64,000 nt of DNA from DATAUK01 sp036268295 (GCA_036268295.1 DATAUK010000014.1:1-64000), one strand, 5' to 3'. Shown: positions 15,732-27,547, counted from the first letter of the stretch. The notes: a model not told the origin generated them from the letters alone. Translations and numbers: made by a program.

Positions 15732-16453
15732 CCGAACCTGCGACCGGCGCTGCCACCCGAGTTGCGAAGGCTCGGGCGTCACAGCCGATCGGCTACACCG
15801 CACCGGGTCTCACGTTGGGCGCGGCCGCGCGGATCTTCTTCGCCACCTTCAACGCGCGGTTCCTGGCCCCGATCGTGATCGGGGTCGTCGCGTTGCGGGT
15901 TGCACTCGGGGGCTGGCGCTGGTGGGACCTCGGGATCACCGCGATCATCCTCGCCGCGCAGCCATTCACCGAGTGGGTCATCCACGTCACGGTCCTGCAC
16001 TGGAAGCCGGTGTCGATCCGTGGGCGGACCTTCGATCCGCTAGCCGCCCGCCGGCATCGTCAGCATCACGCCGACCCAAAGATCCTCGGTCTGGTTCTGG
16101 TGCCACGCCGGATCATGGTGACGACCTGTGTGTTCGAAGTTCTCGCGTTCTGGCTGATCACGCCCACCTGGCGACTGGCCCTGACCGGCCTGGCCACGGC
16201 GTACGGGATGTATCTGACCTATGAGTGGATCCACTTCCTGATCCACTCCAGCTACCGGCCCAAGGGCTGGTATTTCCGGCGGATCTATCGTGCCCATCGG
16301 CTGCACCACTACCGCAACGAGAACTATTGGTTCGGTGTCACCATCAACGTCGCCGACCATTTGCTGCACACGTTCCCCGGCAAGGACGACGTTCCGGTTT
16401 CCGAGACTGCTTTCACTCTCGGCGTCGACCAACCGGCGATCGCCAGGGTGTAG
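15728..16453 (+). CDS. Fatty-acid hydroxylase / sterol-desaturase superfamily membrane protein
   Basis: 241 residues with several membrane segments and the histidine clusters that bind a di-iron centre: ARRHRQHHADP, EWIHFLIHSSY and RAHRLHHYRNENYWFGV. Members use O2 to hydroxylate or desaturate lipids or carotenoids at the membrane. The substrate here is unknown. Its start overlaps the stop of a 7-codon leaderless mini-ORF. The gene stands alone between gntR and the dehydrogenase. Confidence 0.8.
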   Translation: MTEPATGAATRVAKARASQPIGYTAPGLTLGAAARIFFATFNARFLAPIVIGVVALRVALGGWRWWDLGITAIILAAQPFTEWVIHVTVLHWKPVSIRGRTFDPLAARRHRQHHADPKILGLVLVPRRIMVTTCVFEVLAFWLITPTWRLALTGLATAYGMYLTYEWIHFLIHSSYRPKGWYFRRIYRAHRLHHYRNENYWFGVTINVADHLLHTFPGKDDVPVSETAFTLGVDQPAIARV

Positions 16454-16511
16454 TCGGTCGCTGGTCGGGCTGGGCATAGCGTTTGACGGGGGCAAACGAT
16501 AAGGAGCAGCA

Positions 16512-17555
16512 GTGAAGGCGTGCACCGTGAAGCCTGGCGACATCTCGACCGCCCGGGTCGAGGACATTGCGGAGCCGCCCGAGGCTGACGGTGAAGTCCT
16601 GGCCGAAGGTCTGTTCGTCGGCATCTGCGGCACCGACGTCGAGATCTCGGTCGACGGGTACGGCGAGCCGCCGGCCGGCCACGAGCGGTTGGTGCTCTTT
16701 CACGAGTCGCTGGGTCGGGTGCTCGAGGCGCCGGAAGGCTCGGGGCTCACGAAAGGTGATCTGATCGCCGGCGTCGTCCGCCGGCCCGACCCGGTCCCGT
16801 GCGAGCCGTGCAGCAAGGACCAGTGGGACTTCTGCCGCAACGGGCAGTTCACCGAGCGCGGCATCAAGGGCCACGACGGTTATGGCTCGGAGCAGTGGCG
16901 CGTGGCGCCGAAGTTCGCGATCAAGCTCGATGCTTCGCTCGACAAGCTCGGGGTGCTGCTCGAGCCGACCTCGGTCGTCGCGAAGGCATGGGACCAGGTC
17001 GACAAGATCTCGACCCGCTCGGTGTTCACCCCGGAGCGGGTTCTGGTCACCGGCGCCGGTCCGATCGGCATGCTGGCCGCGTTGATCGGCCGGCAGCGCG
17101 GCCTCGACGTGAGCGTGCTCGACCGGGTGACCGACGGCCCGAAGCCGGGCATGGTCCGCGACCTTGGCGCCACCTACATCAACTCGCTCGACGACCTTGC
17201 CGGGCCGCCGGACATCGTCATCGAGGCGACCGGGATCGGGCAGCTGGTCTTCGACGTCATCGGCCACGCCGCACCCGACGCCATCGTCTGCCTGACCGGC
17301 ATCTCCTCGGGCACGCACAAGGTCGAGGTCGCGACCGACGCAGTCAACAAGGCGATGGTGCTGAGCAACGAGGTGGTGTTCGGCTCGGTGAACGCCGGGC
17401 TCGCCAACTACACCCAGGCCGCGGACGCGCTGTCGAAGGCCGAAAACGACTGGCTCGCCAAGCTGATTACCCGCACCGTGCCGATCGCCGAATGGCCGAA
17501 GGCGCTGCAGCGCGAGCCCAACGACATCAAGGTGGTCGTCGACCTCCAGGCATAG
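16512..17555 (+). CDS. Zinc-dependent MDR dehydrogenase (glucose 1-dehydrogenase-like)
   Basis: A 347-residue medium-chain dehydrogenase. The catalytic zinc region includes VGICGTDVEI and GHERLVLFHESLG; a structural-zinc-like segment is PCEPCSKDQWDFC. The Rossmann motif is VLVTGAGPIGMLAALIG near 175. The arrangement, with LLEPTSVVAKAWDQ before the NAD(P) domain, is typical of glucose/galactose 1-dehydrogenases. The GTG start has AAGGAG 6 nt upstream. Substrate specificity for glucose is inferred from family resemblance only. Confidence 0.8.
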   Translation: MKACTVKPGDISTARVEDIAEPPEADGEVLAEGLFVGICGTDVEISVDGYGEPPAGHERLVLFHESLGRVLEAPEGSGLTKGDLIAGVVRRPDPVPCEPCSKDQWDFCRNGQFTERGIKGHDGYGSEQWRVAPKFAIKLDASLDKLGVLLEPTSVVAKAWDQVDKISTRSVFTPERVLVTGAGPIGMLAALIGRQRGLDVSVLDRVTDGPKPGMVRDLGATYINSLDDLAGPPDIVIEATGIGQLVFDVIGHAAPDAIVCLTGISSGTHKVEVATDAVNKAMVLSNEVVFGSVNAGLANYTQAADALSKAENDWLAKLITRTVPIAEWPKALQREPNDIKVVVDLQA

Positions 17556-17556
17556 C

Positions 17557-17568
17557 TAGCCTCACGCC
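17557..17568 (+). promoter_or_regulatory. Leaderless promoter of the DUF1684 gene
   Basis: TAGCCT (17557-17562), then six nt, then ATG 17569. There is no Shine-Dalgarno sequence, so the mRNA probably starts at or next to the ATG. Confidence 0.5.
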
Positions 17569-18141
17569 ATGAGCCTTGACGTGCTCGACTGGCGCCGCCA
17601 GGTCGCCGCGCTCTACCGCGAGGTCCGCGACGAGCCGGATCCGGCCGTGGCGCACGCATTGTGGTGCGCCGGTCGACAGCAGTTGGTTTCCGAGCACCCG
17701 GCGTCGCCCAACCGCTCGTCAGTGCTGCGGCACGCGACGTACGATCCGTCGCTCAGCTTCGGCTCTGACGTGGTGTCGGCCGAGCCGGTCCGGCTGGAGA
17801 TCCCGACCGCGACTGATGGCGTCGTGCCGTTCGAGCGGATCGGAACCGTCCAGCTCGGCGACCTCGGCAGTCTTGATGTCTGGTGGCTCGACTCGTACGG
17901 CGGGGGAGTATGGCTGCCGATCCGCGACGCCAGCCCGGACACCTACGGCGGCGGCCGCTACATCCTGGACACCGTGAAAGGCGCCGACCTCGGTGGCAGC
18001 GACGGCCGGCTGATTGTGGACCTGAACTTCGCCTACAACCCGTCGTGCGCGTACGACGAGGCATGGGCCTGCCCGCTGGCTCCGCCCGGCAACATCCTCG
18101 CGGTCGCGGTCAACGCGGGCGAGCTCATCCCGGCAAACTGA
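17569..18141 (+). CDS. DUF1684 family protein
   Basis: A 190-residue cytosolic protein with the family's signature blocks: DVWWLDSYGGGVWLPIRDA, YGGGRYILDTVKGADLG, LIVDLNFAYNPSCAYDEAWACPLAPPGNIL. DUF1684 proteins are widespread and have no established function. It directly follows the dehydrogenase gene but has its own apparent leaderless promoter. Confidence 0.85.
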   Translation: MSLDVLDWRRQVAALYREVRDEPDPAVAHALWCAGRQQLVSEHPASPNRSSVLRHATYDPSLSFGSDVVSAEPVRLEIPTATDGVVPFERIGTVQLGDLGSLDVWWLDSYGGGVWLPIRDASPDTYGGGRYILDTVKGADLGGSDGRLIVDLNFAYNPSCAYDEAWACPLAPPGNILAVAVNAGELIPAN

Positions 18142-18158
18142 GCAACCGGGCGCAACAG

Positions 18159-19481
18159 TCAACTCGCGTTGGTTGAGGGCTTGGTCGATGGCTTGTGAGA
18201 CTTGGACGGCGTGGCGGCGGGCGATGGCTTATGCGTCGGCTTCGGCGTAGTGGACTTGCTCGGTGTCGGGCTGGCCGGCGGCGACGGGGTCGCCGTCGAG
18301 GCCGGGACGAACGGCCCGGCGACGTTCACCAACGTGCCGTAGTCGATCATCTTGAAGACCTTGGCGGCAGTCGGGATCGGAAGCTCCAGGCAGCCTACCG
18401 ACTGCGGGAAGCCGTACGACGCGCGCGGAAAGCCGTGCACCGCCGAGCCGCCGGAGAAGTAGTTGACCCACGGAACGCCGGGGTCGTTGTACTTGCTGCC
18501 GTCCGGGTTGGTGCCCTGCATCGTCGTCGAGGTGAAGCGCTCGTAGACCGGGTAGGTGCCGAGCGGCGTCGGCGCGCCGGACACGCCGCCGTTGACCGGG
18601 CTGCTGAGGACGGTGTGACCGTCGACCCACACCGATAGCTGCTGCGGCAGGTAGAGGTTGGCCGACACGAAACTGTAGTGGTCAGGATCGGTGTTGTCGG
18701 CGAGGTCGGCCTTCATCAATGCGTGCCAGGTCAGCGGTCCGACGAAACCGTCGAGCGGCAGACCGACCTGGTGCTGGAACGCGATCACCGCGCCTCGAAG
18801 CACGTTGCCGTTCTTGCCAACCGACCAGTCCTGCTTGAGGACCTTGGGGACGTCTGAGTAGCGCCAGCTGAATCCAGGCGATGGCGGGTCGTAGACCAGG
18901 CCGGCCTCACCGGCGGCGCTCGTCGGTGCCGGCGCGGTCGTGCTCAGCGGGAGGTAGTGCAGCCGGGCGAGGATCTCCTGCGCGCCGAGCAGCGAGCCGT
19001 TCGGCGTCGTACGGGTGGCGACCACCTTGCGCTTCGCGTCGACGGTCCGCTTAACCCGCACTTTGATCGTGGTGTCCGGTGGGTAGGCCTGGGTCGGCGT
19101 GAAGACGGCGGCCGAGCCGACCCGCGCCCAGCTGCCGGGGATTGCCGGTTTCAACGTCGGCAGCGGTGACTGCGCGGACAGCGGCGAGTCGAAGTTGACG
19201 GTGATGGTGCGGGTAGCGCGCAGCTTCTGCGGCTTGATCGACACCACCTTGAGCGGCACCTGGGCAGCGGCCGCTTCGCTGGAACTGCTACCGCCGCCGT
19301 TGAGTGGTTTTGGATCGCCGGCTGCGTGGCCACTGCATCCCGACATCGCGACAAGTGCGACGACCACGGCGGCTGCCGCTAGCGCCAGTCGACGGTCTCG
19401 CACGGTCTGCCTCACGTTCTCTGTCGCGGTTTCACGGTGCCCGAGCAGGCTGTACCCCTTTGACGGCACAACACCACTCAT
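18159..19481 (-). CDS. L,D-transpeptidase lipoprotein (YkuD)
   Basis: 440 residues. A lipobox-like end of signal (VVVALVAMSGCSG) suggests membrane anchoring. Residues about 75-155 look like an Ig-like domain (TITVNFDSPLSAQ). Residues 195-255 resemble a peptidoglycan-binding repeat (LRGAVIAFQHQVGLPLDGFVGPLTWHAL). The catalytic YkuD domain follows with HGFPRASYGFPQSVGCLELP (His...Ser...Cys), and a Pro/Ser/Thr/Lys-rich tail ends the protein. It should make 3-3 cross-links in peptidoglycan. GTG at 19415 is a plausible shorter start just before the signal peptide. It is convergent with the DUF1684 gene. Confidence 0.85.
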   Translation of the reverse strand: MSGVVPSKGYSLLGHRETATENVRQTVRDRRLALAAAAVVVALVAMSGCSGHAAGDPKPLNGGGSSSSEAAAAQVPLKVVSIKPQKLRATRTITVNFDSPLSAQSPLPTLKPAIPGSWARVGSAAVFTPTQAYPPDTTIKVRVKRTVDAKRKVVATRTTPNGSLLGAQEILARLHYLPLSTTAPAPTSAAGEAGLVYDPPSPGFSWRYSDVPKVLKQDWSVGKNGNVLRGAVIAFQHQVGLPLDGFVGPLTWHALMKADLADNTDPDHYSFVSANLYLPQQLSVWVDGHTVLSSPVNGGVSGAPTPLGTYPVYERFTSTTMQGTNPDGSKYNDPGVPWVNYFSGGSAVHGFPRASYGFPQSVGCLELPIPTAAKVFKMIDYGTLVNVAGPFVPASTATPSPPASPTPSKSTTPKPTHKPSPAATPSKSHKPSTKPSTNAS

Positions 19482-19668
19482 TGTTCAGACGTTCCTCAGC
19501 GACAAATGGTTGACCAGCCATGACGATTCGTCGCTTAATCCTGGATTGCCATACTACGTCGCTCGATAGTCCGATGTGATCAATTGTTCGCGCGTACGGA
19601 CGCATTCGCAGCTTGCGGCTGAAGCGTCGTTGCGCAGATTCCGATGGTGGACACAAGGAGGCTCCACC

Positions 19669-21534
19669 ATGTCCGCCGAACGGCCACGCACGCTCACCCA
19701 CGAGGTGACCGATGCATTTCGCATCGTGGTAGTGAGCGCGTTGAGCATGGTCATCGTCGTCAGCGTCGCGCTGCTGTGGCTGATCGTCTCCGCCCGGCCG
19801 GCGCTCGACCATTCGACACAGGTGGTCGGGGCGAGCCGGGACGCGAGCGCATCGCTGATCGACGAGCAAGGGATGCTGCGGGCTTACGTCATGACCGGCA
19901 GCGCGGAGGTTCTGACGGCGTACCCGGGGGTGCGGGCCAGCCTGACGCACGACCGGCAGATGCTCGCCCAGGCGCAGATCGGGTCCCAGACCTCGAGCGA
20001 TGTCCAACGCTTCGCGGTCGCTGACGCCGAGTGGCAGCACGGCTGGGTCGCTCAGGCACTCAACCCGACGACCCGCCAGGCGTGGATCTCACCGCAGGGT
20101 GAGCTCAATGCCGGCCGGCTGGCGACGTTCGTCCGCAACGGCCAGGCATCGTTCCAGTCCGAGCAGAACGCGGTGCAGAGCGTGCTTGTCGATGCCTCAC
20201 ATGCCCAGTCCGACGAGCGCCGCGCGGCGGTCGTCGTTGCCGCATTGACGGCAGGCCTGCTGCTGGCGATCGGTATCGCGACGGCTGCTGCCACGCAACG
20301 CCGTCGCCGCCGGCTGCAGAAGCGGGTGGTCGGACCGATCGGTGCACTGCTGGCCAAGGTGCAGGCGGTCGGCCGTGGCGAGTTCGGGCCGTCGCCGTCG
20401 ATGGACGCCCCGCTCGAGCTGCTCGAGCTACGCAACGAGCTCGCCAACATGAGCGCCTCACTGTTGATGCAGCAGCAGTCGCTCGCGGCTCGTGCCGACG
20501 ATGCCGGCGCTGACGCCCGCCGGCTGAAGCTGGTCATCGAGTTCGCCCGCGAGATCTCTGACAGCTTGACGCTGGCTCATGTCTTCGGCGCGGTCACCGC
20601 CGCCGGCCGGCGGCTGCTCGAGTCGCCGCGGGCCCGGCTCTGGCTGCTCGACGACGACGCCCACACCCTGACGCTTCGCTATGACTCGATCACCGGCGAC
20701 GTGGTCGCCGCGACCACCCACGCGGTCGGTGCCGGCGGTGTCGGACTAGCGGCTCAGGACCATCAGATCTGCTACTTCTCGGGCCTGGCCGGCGACCGCT
20801 CCGAGGCGTCGTTCACCTCTGTTGTTGTCGCGGTGCCGCTGGTCAAGGGCACCCGGTTGATCGGCGTGCTGGAGATCGCGTTGAGCCGTGGCGTCGCTGT
20901 CCTCGACGATGACACCGTCGATGTCCTCGTCGCCACCGCTGGTCATGCGGCGACCGCGATCGACGCGGCTCTGCTCTACGCCAAGTCCGACTCGCTGTCG
21001 CGCTCGGATCCGCTGACCGGCCTTGCCAACCGGCGCCAGCTCGACCAGGATCTCGACGTCGAGGTCGAACGGGCAGACCGATACCAGCGGCCCTTGACGT
21101 TCATGATGATCGACATCGATCACTTCAAGCGGGTCAACGACACCTTCGGTCACGCTCGCGGCGACACCGTTCTGGCTGAGGTCGCGGCGCTGCTGCGCAG
21201 CCAGATGCGGGCCGGCGATACGGCGTACCGCTATGGCGGTGAGGAGTTTGCAGTGTTGGCGCGCGAGACCGACGTCGCCGGTGGGCGTCTGGTCGCCGAC
21301 CGGTTGCGACAGGCAGTCGCGGAGCAGTACGCCCAAGGCAGTGAGACCGATGTGACAGTGACGATCTCGGTCGGCGTCGCCACCCTTTCGCCCCACATCG
21401 AGAACGCGGTCGACCTGGTGACCGGCGCCGATCGCGCGCTCTACGCCGCGAAGCGCGCCGGGCGAAACCGGGTGCGGGTCAACAAGGTCGTCAAGGACGC
21501 GCCGGCCGCGGACCCACTGCTCGCGCTGGGGTGA
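19669..21534 (+). CDS. Membrane diguanylate cyclase (sensor-HAMP-GAF-GGDEF)
   Basis: 621 residues starting at ATG 19669, with AAGGAGG 7 nt upstream. Two membrane helices (about 15-40 and 180-210) flank an extracytoplasmic CHASE3-like helical sensor; a HAMP-like linker, a GAF domain (about 290-440) and a GGDEF domain (about 455-605) follow. The active-site motif is YGGEEF, preceded by RAGD five residues earlier, which matches the RxxD inhibitory I-site, so the cyclase should make c-di-GMP with product feedback. No EAL domain is present. The signal sensed is unknown. Confidence 0.88.
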   Translation: MSAERPRTLTHEVTDAFRIVVVSALSMVIVVSVALLWLIVSARPALDHSTQVVGASRDASASLIDEQGMLRAYVMTGSAEVLTAYPGVRASLTHDRQMLAQAQIGSQTSSDVQRFAVADAEWQHGWVAQALNPTTRQAWISPQGELNAGRLATFVRNGQASFQSEQNAVQSVLVDASHAQSDERRAAVVVAALTAGLLLAIGIATAAATQRRRRRLQKRVVGPIGALLAKVQAVGRGEFGPSPSMDAPLELLELRNELANMSASLLMQQQSLAARADDAGADARRLKLVIEFAREISDSLTLAHVFGAVTAAGRRLLESPRARLWLLDDDAHTLTLRYDSITGDVVAATTHAVGAGGVGLAAQDHQICYFSGLAGDRSEASFTSVVVAVPLVKGTRLIGVLEIALSRGVAVLDDDTVDVLVATAGHAATAIDAALLYAKSDSLSRSDPLTGLANRRQLDQDLDVEVERADRYQRPLTFMMIDIDHFKRVNDTFGHARGDTVLAEVAALLRSQMRAGDTAYRYGGEEFAVLARETDVAGGRLVADRLRQAVAEQYAQGSETDVTVTISVGVATLSPHIENAVDLVTGADRALYAAKRAGRNRVRVNKVVKDAPAADPLLALG

Positions 21535-21557
21535 CCCGAGGCGACGCCCGGCTGCGT

Positions 21558-21608
21558 TAGGATCGCCACGTGCCTGTTTCTCGCTTGCTCCTTCCCGGGC
21601 CGCGCTGA
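21558..21608 (+). CDS. Leucine-rich leader peptide of leuS, with its -10 box
   Basis: A -10 box TAGGAT (21558-21563) is followed 6 nt later by GTG 21570, opening a 12-codon frame read VPVSRLLLPGPR and ending at TGA 21606-21608. Three successive Leu codons (TTG CTC CTT, 21585-21593) precede the hairpins of the leuS leader. Position, length and codon content fit a leader peptide for ribosome-mediated attenuation by leucyl-tRNA shortage. It appears to be translated from a leaderless mRNA. Confidence 0.7.
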
Positions 21609-21660
21609 CCACGAACGATGTCAGCGCGGCGGCCCTCCACTGAGTGGGGGCCTTTTCTCT
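21599..21660 (+). promoter_or_regulatory. Transcription attenuator upstream of leuS
   Basis: Hairpin 1: 21599-21609 pairs with 21620-21630 (11 bp, GCCGCGCTGAC/GTCAGCGCGGC). Hairpin 2: 21631-21640 pairs with 21644-21652 (9 bp with one bulged T) and is followed by TTTTCTCT (21653-21660), an intrinsic terminator. Hairpin 1 starts inside the last codons of the leader peptide, and GGGCC (21597-21601) could also pair with GGCCC (21631-21635), which would disrupt the terminator. Ribosome stalling at the Leu codons could therefore decide between readthrough and termination; the exact alternative fold is inference. Confidence 0.65.
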
Positions 21661-21707
21661 GTCCAGGCAGCGATCCTCCGAGCGAGTGTTGAGAGCGAGA
21701 AGCGCAG

Positions 21708-24188
<2,481 letters not shown>

Positions 24189-24269
24189 ATGATCTGACCG
24201 CGACCGGCTTCCACAACCGGGCTGGGATGCCGGACGGTCCACAGCCGCTCGTTCGGTCGGCCTGGCATC

Positions 24270-24294
24270 CTGATCGGTTCATAGCCTCCGAGCC
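24270..24294 (+). promoter_or_regulatory. Leaderless comEA promoter block shared with comEC
   Basis: CTGATCGGTTC (24270-24280) immediately precedes TAGCCT (24282-24287), and ATG follows 7 nt later. The same 11-mer and spacing occur before comEC (29807-29831), suggesting common control of the two competence genes. Confidence 0.5.
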
Positions 24295-25182
24295 ATGGTG
24301 CGACCCGGCCGTGACGCCGATCCCCGCGATCGCGCCGCGACGGGCGATCGGCTGGCGGCGTTGGGATTGCAGACCGCGCCGCCTGGCTGGGTGCCCCGAC
24401 AACCCGCCGAATCGATGCCGGTCGCGCCGCCGGCGACCGTGGTCGAGCCGGTTTCGGCCCCGCCTGATGTCGCCGTTTCCGGATCGCACCCGACCGTCGG
24501 CGGGCTCACGCGGGCATGGCTCACGGATCGGTTACCGCCGTGGGCCGGCGCTGTGCTGGACCAGGTCCGGCTGGGTTCTCTGCTCACCGGTCTGGCGGCG
24601 ATCGTTGCCATCGTGATCGCCGGCGTGATCCTGCTTCACCACGGTTCGTCCGGCAATGGCTATTCGTCGTCGTACGACAGCTCAGCAGCTGGCTCCTACT
24701 CTTCGGATCCGGCGACATCCTCGGTTCCGAGCGCACCCGCAGCAGCGACGTCGATCGTGGTCGATGTCGGCGGCCGGGTGCACAAGCCGGGGCTGGTGAC
24801 ATTGCCGGCCGGCGCTCGGGTCGCGGATGCGATCGCGGCGGCAGGTGGCCCGCTGCATCATCGCGAGATCGCCACGCTCGACCTGGCCGCCCGGGTCAGC
24901 GACGGGCAGCTGCTCCTGATCGGGATCGGTCCATCGGTGGCAGGCGACTCCAGTGACGACAGCAACTCGGCGGACGAGTCCGGCGCGGCCGCGCCGGTGT
25001 CGTTGTCGACAGCGACCATCGACGACCTCGAGACGCTGCCGGGAGTCGGACCGGTGACTGCGCAGAAGATCATCGCCTGGCGCACCGCGCACAACGGCTT
25101 CACGACAGTGGCGCAGCTTGAGCAGGTGTCGGGAATCGGGCCGGCGAAGTACGCCGAGCTCTCGCCCCTCGTCACGCCGTGA
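24295..25182 (+). CDS. comEA: Competence DNA-binding protein ComEA
   Basis: 295 residues. A Pro-rich cytoplasmic N-terminus (1-95) is followed by one membrane helix (about 100-118, GLAAIVAIVIAGVILL), a Ser-rich linker, an SLBB domain (SIVVDVGGRVHKPGLVTLPAG) and a helix-hairpin-helix pair at the C-terminus (LETLPGVGPVTAQKIIAWR, VSGIGPAKYAEL). ComEA binds incoming double-stranded DNA outside the membrane during transformation. comEC lies downstream, separated by a metalloprotease-like gene and a mobile-element scar. Confidence 0.9.
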   Translation: MVRPGRDADPRDRAATGDRLAALGLQTAPPGWVPRQPAESMPVAPPATVVEPVSAPPDVAVSGSHPTVGGLTRAWLTDRLPPWAGAVLDQVRLGSLLTGLAAIVAIVIAGVILLHHGSSGNGYSSSYDSSAAGSYSSDPATSSVPSAPAAATSIVVDVGGRVHKPGLVTLPAGARVADAIAAAGGPLHHREIATLDLAARVSDGQLLLIGIGPSVAGDSSDDSNSADESGAAAPVSLSTATIDDLETLPGVGPVTAQKIIAWRTAHNGFTTVAQLEQVSGIGPAKYAELSPLVTP

Positions 25183-25226
25183 CGATGCCTGGACCGCGGC
25201 GTCAGCCGATCGGGCAGGATGGGCCG

Positions 25227-26849
25227 ATGCCTGCTCATGATGATTTCGTCACCCTTGCCGAAGCCGCAGTTGACGACGTGTTGCGGCTCCGGCCCGACGT
25301 CGCGACCTGGGCCGGCGACCATCGCTTCGACGACCGGCTGCCCGACCTGTCCGACGCCGGACTAGCCGAGTTGGCTAGCGTCGTACGCCGTCACCTCGGG
25401 GCGCTTGACGCGATCGCAACCGACCAGCTGGACGTGCCGGAGCAGGTCGACGCCGCGATCCTGCGTAACTCGCTCGAGCAGATCGGGTTCGGCGCCGAGG
25501 TGTCCCGGGATCAAGAGTGGGACCTGCTTTCGCACGCCGCCGCCGATCCGCTTTATCTGCTGATGTCGCGTGAGACCTCGCCCGTCGAGCAGCGGGTGCA
25601 CGGCATCGCCGGCCGGCTCGCGGCATTGCCGGACTTCCTCGCGACGACGCGGGCGACCGTGACGAGAGCGCCGCGGATCCACGCCGAGACCGCGTTGGCG
25701 CAGTGGCCAGGGCTGCACGCTGTCATCACCGCTGAGCTCGACCGGACCCTCGACGGCAGTCAGTCGCTGACCGAATTGGTCGCCGCGCCACGGGCGGCGG
25801 CCCTCGCCGCCCTCGCCGAGCACGAGCAGTGGCTGCGTGCCCTGGCGACGAGCGCCGATGCGGACCCAAGGCTCGGCGCGGAACTGTTCGCTCGCAAGCT
25901 GCCGCTGATCCTCGACTCACCGCTGTCGGCCGCCGAGATCCTCGAACGTGCGCAGCGCCATCTCGAGGAACAGACCGCGCTGCTGATGGAGACCGCGCGG
26001 GAGTTTCTGGCCTCGGTAGGCGAGCGGGCGGACGGTGACCGCAACGCCGTGATTCGCGCTGCCCTCGACGTCGTCGCGCGGGATGCGCCGACCAACGACA
26101 GCGTCGTCGCGATCTGCGAGCAGGCGCTCACCGAGGCCACCCATGAGGTCCGCCGGCTCGGCCTGCTCAACGTGCCGGACGACCCGATGCAGATCGAGGT
26201 GATGCCGGAGTTCCGCCGCGGCATCGCCGTTGCCTACTGCGACTCGCCGGGTGCGCTCGAGGTCGGCGGTCTGGCCTACGTCGCGATCTCGCCGACGCCG
26301 GCCGACTGGTCGGCAGCGCGGGTCGCGTCGTTCTATCGGGAGTACAACTCGGCGCACCTTCGCGACCTGATCGTCCACGAGGCGATGCCCGGCCACATGC
26401 TGCAGATCGCACATGCCCGCCGGTTCCGCGGCAGCACTCGGGTGCGTTCGCTGTTCGCCAGCGGGTCGTTCGTCGAGGGTTGGGCGGTGCACTGCGAGCG
26501 GCTGATGGCCGAGGCCGGATTCGGCGGCCTGCCGGTCCGGCTATCGCAGCTGAAGATGCAGCTCCGTACGACGATCAACGCGATCCTTGACGCCGGCGTC
26601 CATGCCCAGGCCATGACCGAGGCCGAGGCGCTCGACCTGATGATGCGCCGCGGCTTCCAGGAAGAGGGCGAGGCCAGCGGGAAGTGGCGTCGGGCGCAGC
26701 TGACGAGTGGCCAGCTCTCGACGTACTTCGTCGGTTACACCGAGCTGCACGACGTCCTTGCCGGACTGCGGCCCGATCAGACGCTCAACGACGTGATCGC
26801 GCACGGCAACCCACCGCCGCGTCACCTGCCGGCCCTGCTCGCTGGCTGA
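25227..26849 (+). CDS. DUF885 family protein (putative metallopeptidase)
   Basis: A 540-residue DUF885 protein. The predicted zinc motif is in LIVHEAMPGHMLQIAH, followed by ASGSFVEGWAVHCERLM, which supplies the downstream Glu. Members are regarded as peptidases, but few are characterised. Start ATG 25227 is chosen because a -10-like CAGGAT sits 6 nt upstream; GTG 25179 overlapping the comEA stop is the longer alternative. It interrupts the usual comEA-comEC order. Confidence 0.82.
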   Translation: MPAHDDFVTLAEAAVDDVLRLRPDVATWAGDHRFDDRLPDLSDAGLAELASVVRRHLGALDAIATDQLDVPEQVDAAILRNSLEQIGFGAEVSRDQEWDLLSHAAADPLYLLMSRETSPVEQRVHGIAGRLAALPDFLATTRATVTRAPRIHAETALAQWPGLHAVITAELDRTLDGSQSLTELVAAPRAAALAALAEHEQWLRALATSADADPRLGAELFARKLPLILDSPLSAAEILERAQRHLEEQTALLMETAREFLASVGERADGDRNAVIRAALDVVARDAPTNDSVVAICEQALTEATHEVRRLGLLNVPDDPMQIEVMPEFRRGIAVAYCDSPGALEVGGLAYVAISPTPADWSAARVASFYREYNSAHLRDLIVHEAMPGHMLQIAHARRFRGSTRVRSLFASGSFVEGWAVHCERLMAEAGFGGLPVRLSQLKMQLRTTINAILDAGVHAQAMTEAEALDLMMRRGFQEEGEASGKWRRAQLTSGQLSTYFVGYTELHDVLAGLRPDQTLNDVIAHGNPPPRHLPALLAG

Positions 26850-26917
26850 GGCGTCCGCACCACCCGGTGACGATCGGGGTTCGTCCACAACCGGCGTTTG
26901 AGTGACTCCGAACGACT

Positions 26918-27483
26918 ATGGTCGGTCTGGCGCTGGGGGTGGCGTCCGCGGCGTGGCATGTCCGTACCCTGCGGGTCGGGCCGGTTCCGCGGCTCGCCGC
27001 GCAACATTCCGATGTCGAGGTCGAGGCGCGGTTGGTTCGCGAACCGGTGGCGCTGTCATCCGTGACCGGCGAGGCGTTGATGCTCACTGACGCGACCGTG
27101 ACCTCGGTGCTCGACGGTGACTGGCAGTCGGCCGATTCCCGATCATCGTGCTTTCCTTCGGCACTGACTGGTCGGGTCTGCTGCCCGGTCAGCGAGTTGA
27201 TGTTTCGGGCAAACTCTCACTGCCGCGGCGTGGCGACGACGTGGCGGCGGTGCTGGACGCGCGTGGCACGCCGACCCTGCTCGGGCGTCCGCCGTGGTGG
27301 CAGCGTCTCGCCGGGCGTGCCCGCGTTGCGTTGCGTCGCACCTGCAACGGACTCCCCGCCGACGAGCGAGGGCTACTGCCCGGCCTTGTCGACGGCGACG
27401 TCTCGGCGGTTCCGGCCGCGATGCAGACCGACATGCGGCTGACCGGACTCACCCATCTGGAAGCGGTGAGCGGAGATAATGTT
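26918..27483 (+). pseudogene. Frameshifted, truncated second copy of comEC
   Basis: Residues here align with positions about 70-260 of the intact ComEC at 29832: ASAAWHVRTLRVGPVPRLAA, TDATVTSVLDG, then LLPGQRVDVSGKLSLPRRGD and DMRLTGLTHLEAVSGDNV. A one-base deletion near 27138 moves the frame, and homology ends abruptly at 27483, exactly where the conserved VSGxN motif occurs. The first 70 residues and the whole membrane channel part are missing. Protein identity to the intact copy looks only moderate, so this is not a very recent duplication. Confidence 0.8.
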
Positions 27484-27525
27484 CGCCATCCATATGGGTC
27501 GACTGGCGGGCGCATCAGCGAACGC

Positions 27526-27547
27526 GCTCGGAGTTATTGAGCGGCAC
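27526..27547. repeat. Repeat copy A flanking the VOC cassette
   Basis: GGAGTTATTGAGCGGCAC (27530-27547) recurs in exact inverted orientation at 28098-28115. The extended 22-mer 27526-27547 recurs in direct orientation at 28161-28182 with one mismatch. It lies 40 bp after the comEC remnant breaks off. Confidence 0.7.
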
